A stretch of DNA of 9,493 nucleotides from positions 1-9,493 of the forward strand of contig DQVD01000078.1 in assembly GCA_015661935.1 (NCBI GenBank). The letters run 5' to 3'. The notes beneath the pieces are model-generated. The model was given only the letters and a program-made list of their open reading frames with translations, ran no database searches and had not been told where the DNA came from. This stretch comes from Desulfocapsa sulfexigens (lineage in GTDB: Bacteria; Desulfobacterota; Desulfobulbia; Desulfobulbales; Desulfocapsaceae). The first letter of the stretch is position 1. Every line of letters starts with the position of its first letter. The translations under genes were made by a program, and so were the position numbers. Of this stretch, positions 7,072-9,493 are shown piece after piece.

Positions 7072-8136
7072 TCAGCTTTTCTGTTTACTTCGCAATAACT
7101 CTTCGTATGCTTCGGTGAGTTTAACAAAATCGTCATGGTCTCCGCCGGTATCCGGATGTATGGATTTTGCATTCTGTCTATACAGTCGTGTGATTTCCTT
7201 TTTGTCAGCTTTCCGTAAAGTCTCTTCAGATTCTCCAAAAAGAGTAGCAATCTCATCTTCGCTCACTTTATTTTTTCGTTCCGGCCAGCGAAATTGTCTA
7301 TGCTGATCCTGAAACTCAGCAGCCTGCTCAAAGTCTCTGTTGCGGCGAGGGAAGCTCGAATCGAAAAAGAGAATAAGATAGCGGATAAGATAGTCTGGAA
7401 GCCCGGAGAATTCTGTGCGTTCCTGCCAGAAGTCCTTGTCATCATTTAACAGACAAAACTCTTTTATAAATGCGTCATCTATTTTTTCTGCGGGCAGGGC
7501 CTGTGGGAAGCGTCCTGCAAAATTTTCAGTGAAGTGCTTTTGCAGGTTCAGGGCTGCGTAGAGATATGATTTTAATTCAGTCTCCCGAAGACGTACCTCT
7601 TCCTTAAGAAAATATTGTTCCAGTTCATCCCGTGATCTATTCAGTAGTTTTGCTTCCAGGCGTGGCGGCATCTGAAAAATACGTCCCTGATCTGTTGAGC
7701 CGAACCTGAGAAAATGAAGCCTTCTTTTATCAAAGGAGTGGGGCGCATGACCATCAAAGGAGAGAAGTTTGCAGCCTTTTTTTAAGCGAGACTGACCTGC
7801 ACCACGGGAAAAAAAGTGATCCATTTTTCTCTGCACAGTGGGGTCAACAAAAGGCCAGAGAATGTGTTCAAGCTCTGTTTCCATGTCACGTCCGCAGAGC
7901 TTTTCTATGCGATATACAAGATCTGTATCCAGATGAAAGCAGGTGTCATTAGGGTAATGGAGAAACTTTTCAGGTTCTGTGCCAAGGTCAACCAGTTTCG
8001 AAGTGCGAAAACATTGTTTTTCAATATCCCAGAAGGAGAGGCGAAGACTGTAATGTGTTGGGCGGATGAGGACAGTTCGGTGAAGGTAAATAGTGGGATC
8101 CGGCTGCCCGTGTTTTTTGAGATGTGTATTTCTCAC
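7072..8136 (-). CDS. Protein with a C-terminal J domain (DnaJ-like), N-terminal region of unknown function
   Basis: 354 residues. The last 65 or so form a J domain: a helix with KKEITRLYRQNAKSIHPDTGG containing the HPD motif at residues 327-329 that stimulates Hsp70 ATPase, then DDFVKLTEAYEELL as the third helix. It lacks the Gly/Phe region and zinc fingers of DnaJ proper, and the J domain is at the wrong end, so it is a specialised co-chaperone rather than DnaJ. The N-terminal 290 residues are soluble-looking and rich in charged and aromatic residues (RPTHYSLRLSFWDIEKQCF, RKMDHFFSRG), with no domain I can name. The start is GTG at 8136, overlapping the hemH TGA by 4 bases (GTGA), which indicates translational coupling. 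Client and partner Hsp70 are unknown. An overlapping + strand ORF at 7816-8232 is a shadow. Confidence 0.9.
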   Translation of the reverse strand: MRNTHLKKHGQPDPTIYLHRTVLIRPTHYSLRLSFWDIEKQCFRTSKLVDLGTEPEKFLHYPNDTCFHLDTDLVYRIEKLCGRDMETELEHILWPFVDPTVQRKMDHFFSRGAGQSRLKKGCKLLSFDGHAPHSFDKRRLHFLRFGSTDQGRIFQMPPRLEAKLLNRSRDELEQYFLKEEVRLRETELKSYLYAALNLQKHFTENFAGRFPQALPAEKIDDAFIKEFCLLNDDKDFWQERTEFSGLPDYLIRYLILFFDSSFPRRNRDFEQAAEFQDQHRQFRWPERKNKVSEDEIATLFGESEETLRKADKKEITRLYRQNAKSIHPDTGGDHDDFVKLTEAYEELLRSKQKS

Positions 8137-9083
8137 TTGGCAAGGATCAATTCCTTCAGGCAGTTGATAAATGTTGGATTGCAGTTAAGTGACTCACTGG
8201 ATGTAAGCTGCATTCCAAGATCTCGTGCCTGATCGCGGTAAAGCATATCAATCTCATAGAGGGTTTCCACGTGGTCGGAAACAAAACTGATTGGAACCAT
8301 GAGAATATTTTTACATCCATCTTTTGCAAGGGTCTCAAGCATATCTGGTGTTGATGGAGAGAGCCATTCCACTGGGCCTGATCTGCTTTGAAAACAGAGT
8401 TTTCCAGAGCGTTTTGTTATTGCCTCCACCTGTTTTATCGTTTCTTTTATATGATCAACGTAAGGATCACCATCTTCAATAAAAGAGACTGGCAGACTAT
8501 GGGCACTGTACACAACCTGAAGTTGATCCGATCCGAATGCAAGGGCTGCTTTTTCAATATTTGCCGAAAGAGTCTGAATGTAGCCTGGTTCTGTTGGCCA
8601 TGATTCGATTATTTTAATAAGATCAAAATGATTATTTGACCTGGCGATGCCACGTTTTAGTTCCTGCACAGAAGATCCGGTGGTCGCACAGGAATAGTGG
8701 GGGTACAGAGTGAGGGCTATAATTTTACTGATCCCCTTGTCACCAAGTTTTTTCAGGGTTGTATCAGTGTCCGGATGCCAGTAGCGCATGGCGCTCACAA
8801 CCGTATAGTTACCATGTTCCTTAAGAACTTCTTCAAGAGCTTTTCCCTGTTTAAGAGTGATTCTGGTAAGTGGTGATCCCCCGCCAATTAATTCGTAAGT
8901 CTTCATGCTCTTTGGAGTTCGTTTTTTTGAAATGTACCAGGCTAAGGGTTTTTGCATGAAAACAGGGCCAAGGCGAATGATCTCACGATCTGAAAAAAGA
9001 TTATAGAGAAAAGGGCGGACATCATCTAATTTTTCTGGTCCGCCCATATTCAGAAGCACGACTCCGATCTGTTCTGTTGTCAT
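8133..9083 (-). CDS. hemH: Ferrochelatase
   Basis: Inserts ferrous iron into a porphyrin in the last or next-to-last step of haem synthesis; cytosolic or peripherally membrane-bound. 316 residues, normal for bacterial enzymes. Visible motifs: VVLLNMGGPEKLDDVRPFLYN at the N-terminus, GGGSPL near 67-72, MRYWHPD near 99-105, TLYPHYS near 125-131, SAHSLP with the catalytic histidine H195, CFQSRSGPVEWLSP near 230-243, and SFVSDHVETLYEID with the conserved acidic E273. There is no four-cysteine iron-sulphur tail like that of animal enzymes. Whether the substrate is protoporphyrin IX or coproporphyrin III cannot be settled from this gene alone. The ATG at 9083 has a modest AGGT upstream as ribosome binding site. 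It is the first gene of a two-gene unit with the J-domain gene, sharing a 4-base overlap. Confidence 0.97.
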   Translation of the reverse strand: MTTEQIGVVLLNMGGPEKLDDVRPFLYNLFSDREIIRLGPVFMQKPLAWYISKKRTPKSMKTYELIGGGSPLTRITLKQGKALEEVLKEHGNYTVVSAMRYWHPDTDTTLKKLGDKGISKIIALTLYPHYSCATTGSSVQELKRGIARSNNHFDLIKIIESWPTEPGYIQTLSANIEKAALAFGSDQLQVVYSAHSLPVSFIEDGDPYVDHIKETIKQVEAITKRSGKLCFQSRSGPVEWLSPSTPDMLETLAKDGCKNILMVPISFVSDHVETLYEIDMLYRDQARDLGMQLTSSESLNCNPTFINCLKELILAK

Positions 9084-9354
9084 AGTTGTTACCTGATTGA
9101 TTGTTTCTCTATAGCATCACAAACCTGCAACTTATATATAACAGTTAGCATTGTTGTGGAAAAGGGAAATGATTGAGGATTGATTATGAAACATTACAGC
9201 TAATGAATCGTGGAAATTTTCTGAAACTTTGTTATATTACAGAGTTATCGATATGCCATGTAGACAGCAGGTGTGGAAACATCCTTTTCCGAAATAGCCT
9301 TTTTTTTGGCGTTGAGGAAATTTCAATTTAGAGTTGAATAATTCTTAACATATC
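9084..9354. other. Intergenic region upstream of hemH
   Basis: AT-rich DNA with no credible ORF. On the - strand it must carry the hemH promoter. A TATATA-rich stretch near 9132-9140 is the best -10 candidate, but no convincing -35 partner is seen. An eight-T run at 9300-9307 is flanked only by GCC/GGC and lacks a stable hairpin, so I do not call a terminator. Confidence 0.5.
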
Positions 9355-9385
9355 TTGATTATCTGCATATAAATTATATAATCAA
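9355..9385 (+). promoter_or_regulatory. Candidate sigma-70 promoter within an inverted repeat, reading out of the window
   Basis: TTGATT (9355-9360), a 16-bp spacer and a perfect TATAAT (9377-9382) make a good + strand promoter. The same bases form an 8-bp inverted repeat, TTGATTAT (9355-9362) and ATAATCAA (9378-9385), so a repressor bound there would cover both hexamers. Shortly downstream an ATG at 9396 opens a frame that runs off the window edge (33 codons), preceded by AGAAGG at too short a distance. Whether that frame is a gene cannot be judged. AT-richness makes chance a real alternative. Confidence 0.4.
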
Positions 9386-9493
9386 TAGAGAAGGTATGAT
9401 TTTGCTGTCCGGCCGGAAGCACCTGATTCAGTCTTTTTTTGTAGTGCCAGTGTCCGGAAGTCCTAAGTCGTGCCAGAGCGCGTGTCTGTGGAT

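Noticed and set aside
7816..8232. 138-codon + strand ORF antisense to the J-domain gene
   Set aside because: It lies opposite clear coding sequence with a recognisable J domain and hemH end, and shows no motif or ribosome binding site of its own.
9300..9325. T-run as an intrinsic terminator
   Set aside because: Only a 3-bp GCC/GGC pairing flanks the Ts. No stable hairpin forms directly upstream on either strand.

Overview
The window looks like chromosomal DNA of a Gram-negative, rod-shaped bacterium of moderate to low GC. It carries the cell-elongation cluster mreB-mreC-mreD-mrdA-rodA, in the usual order, on the + strand. Facing it on the - strand is a two-gene unit, hemH followed by a gene for a protein with a C-terminal J domain. 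Gene order and protein style suggest a deltaproteobacterium (Desulfobacterota, perhaps Desulfobulbales). That is an inference from memory and is not proven by anything in the window.

Layout: 1-55 is the 5' part of a tRNA-Ala(GGC) gene on the - strand, cut by the window edge, with a promoter-like TTGACA at 116-111. 56-339 is the mreB upstream region, with a perfect TATAAT at 290-295. mreB is 340-1377. mreC, mreD, mrdA and rodA run closely packed from about 2592 to 7066. The J-domain gene (7072-8136) and hemH (8133-9083) overlap by 4 bp on the - strand and end 5 bp from rodA. 9084-9493 holds no convincing gene, only a promoter-like dyad at 9355-9385.

The remarkable part is the roughly 1.2 kb between mreB and mreC. 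First comes a 156-bp foldback element (1607-1762) with 29-bp terminal inverted repeats, probably a MITE- or REP-like repeat. Then comes what looks like a complete, solitary integron gene cassette (1830-2451). It has a GTTRRRY core at its left edge, an ORF for a 172-residue membrane-anchored protein of unknown function, and an attC site starting one base after the stop codon. The attC folds into an imperfect palindrome with unpaired bases on one arm. Its inverse core ACCTAAC is the exact reverse complement of the left-edge core GTTAGGT, as expected for a cassette whose ends close into one attC in the circular form. No integrase and no second attC are visible, so this reads as a cassette captured at a secondary site inside a core housekeeping operon.

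Functionally, MreB filaments, the MreC/MreD membrane scaffold, the transpeptidase PBP2 (MrdA) and the glycosyltransferase RodA make up the elongasome that builds the lateral cell wall. The cassette and the foldback element are in a position to alter co-transcription of mreB with the rest of the operon.
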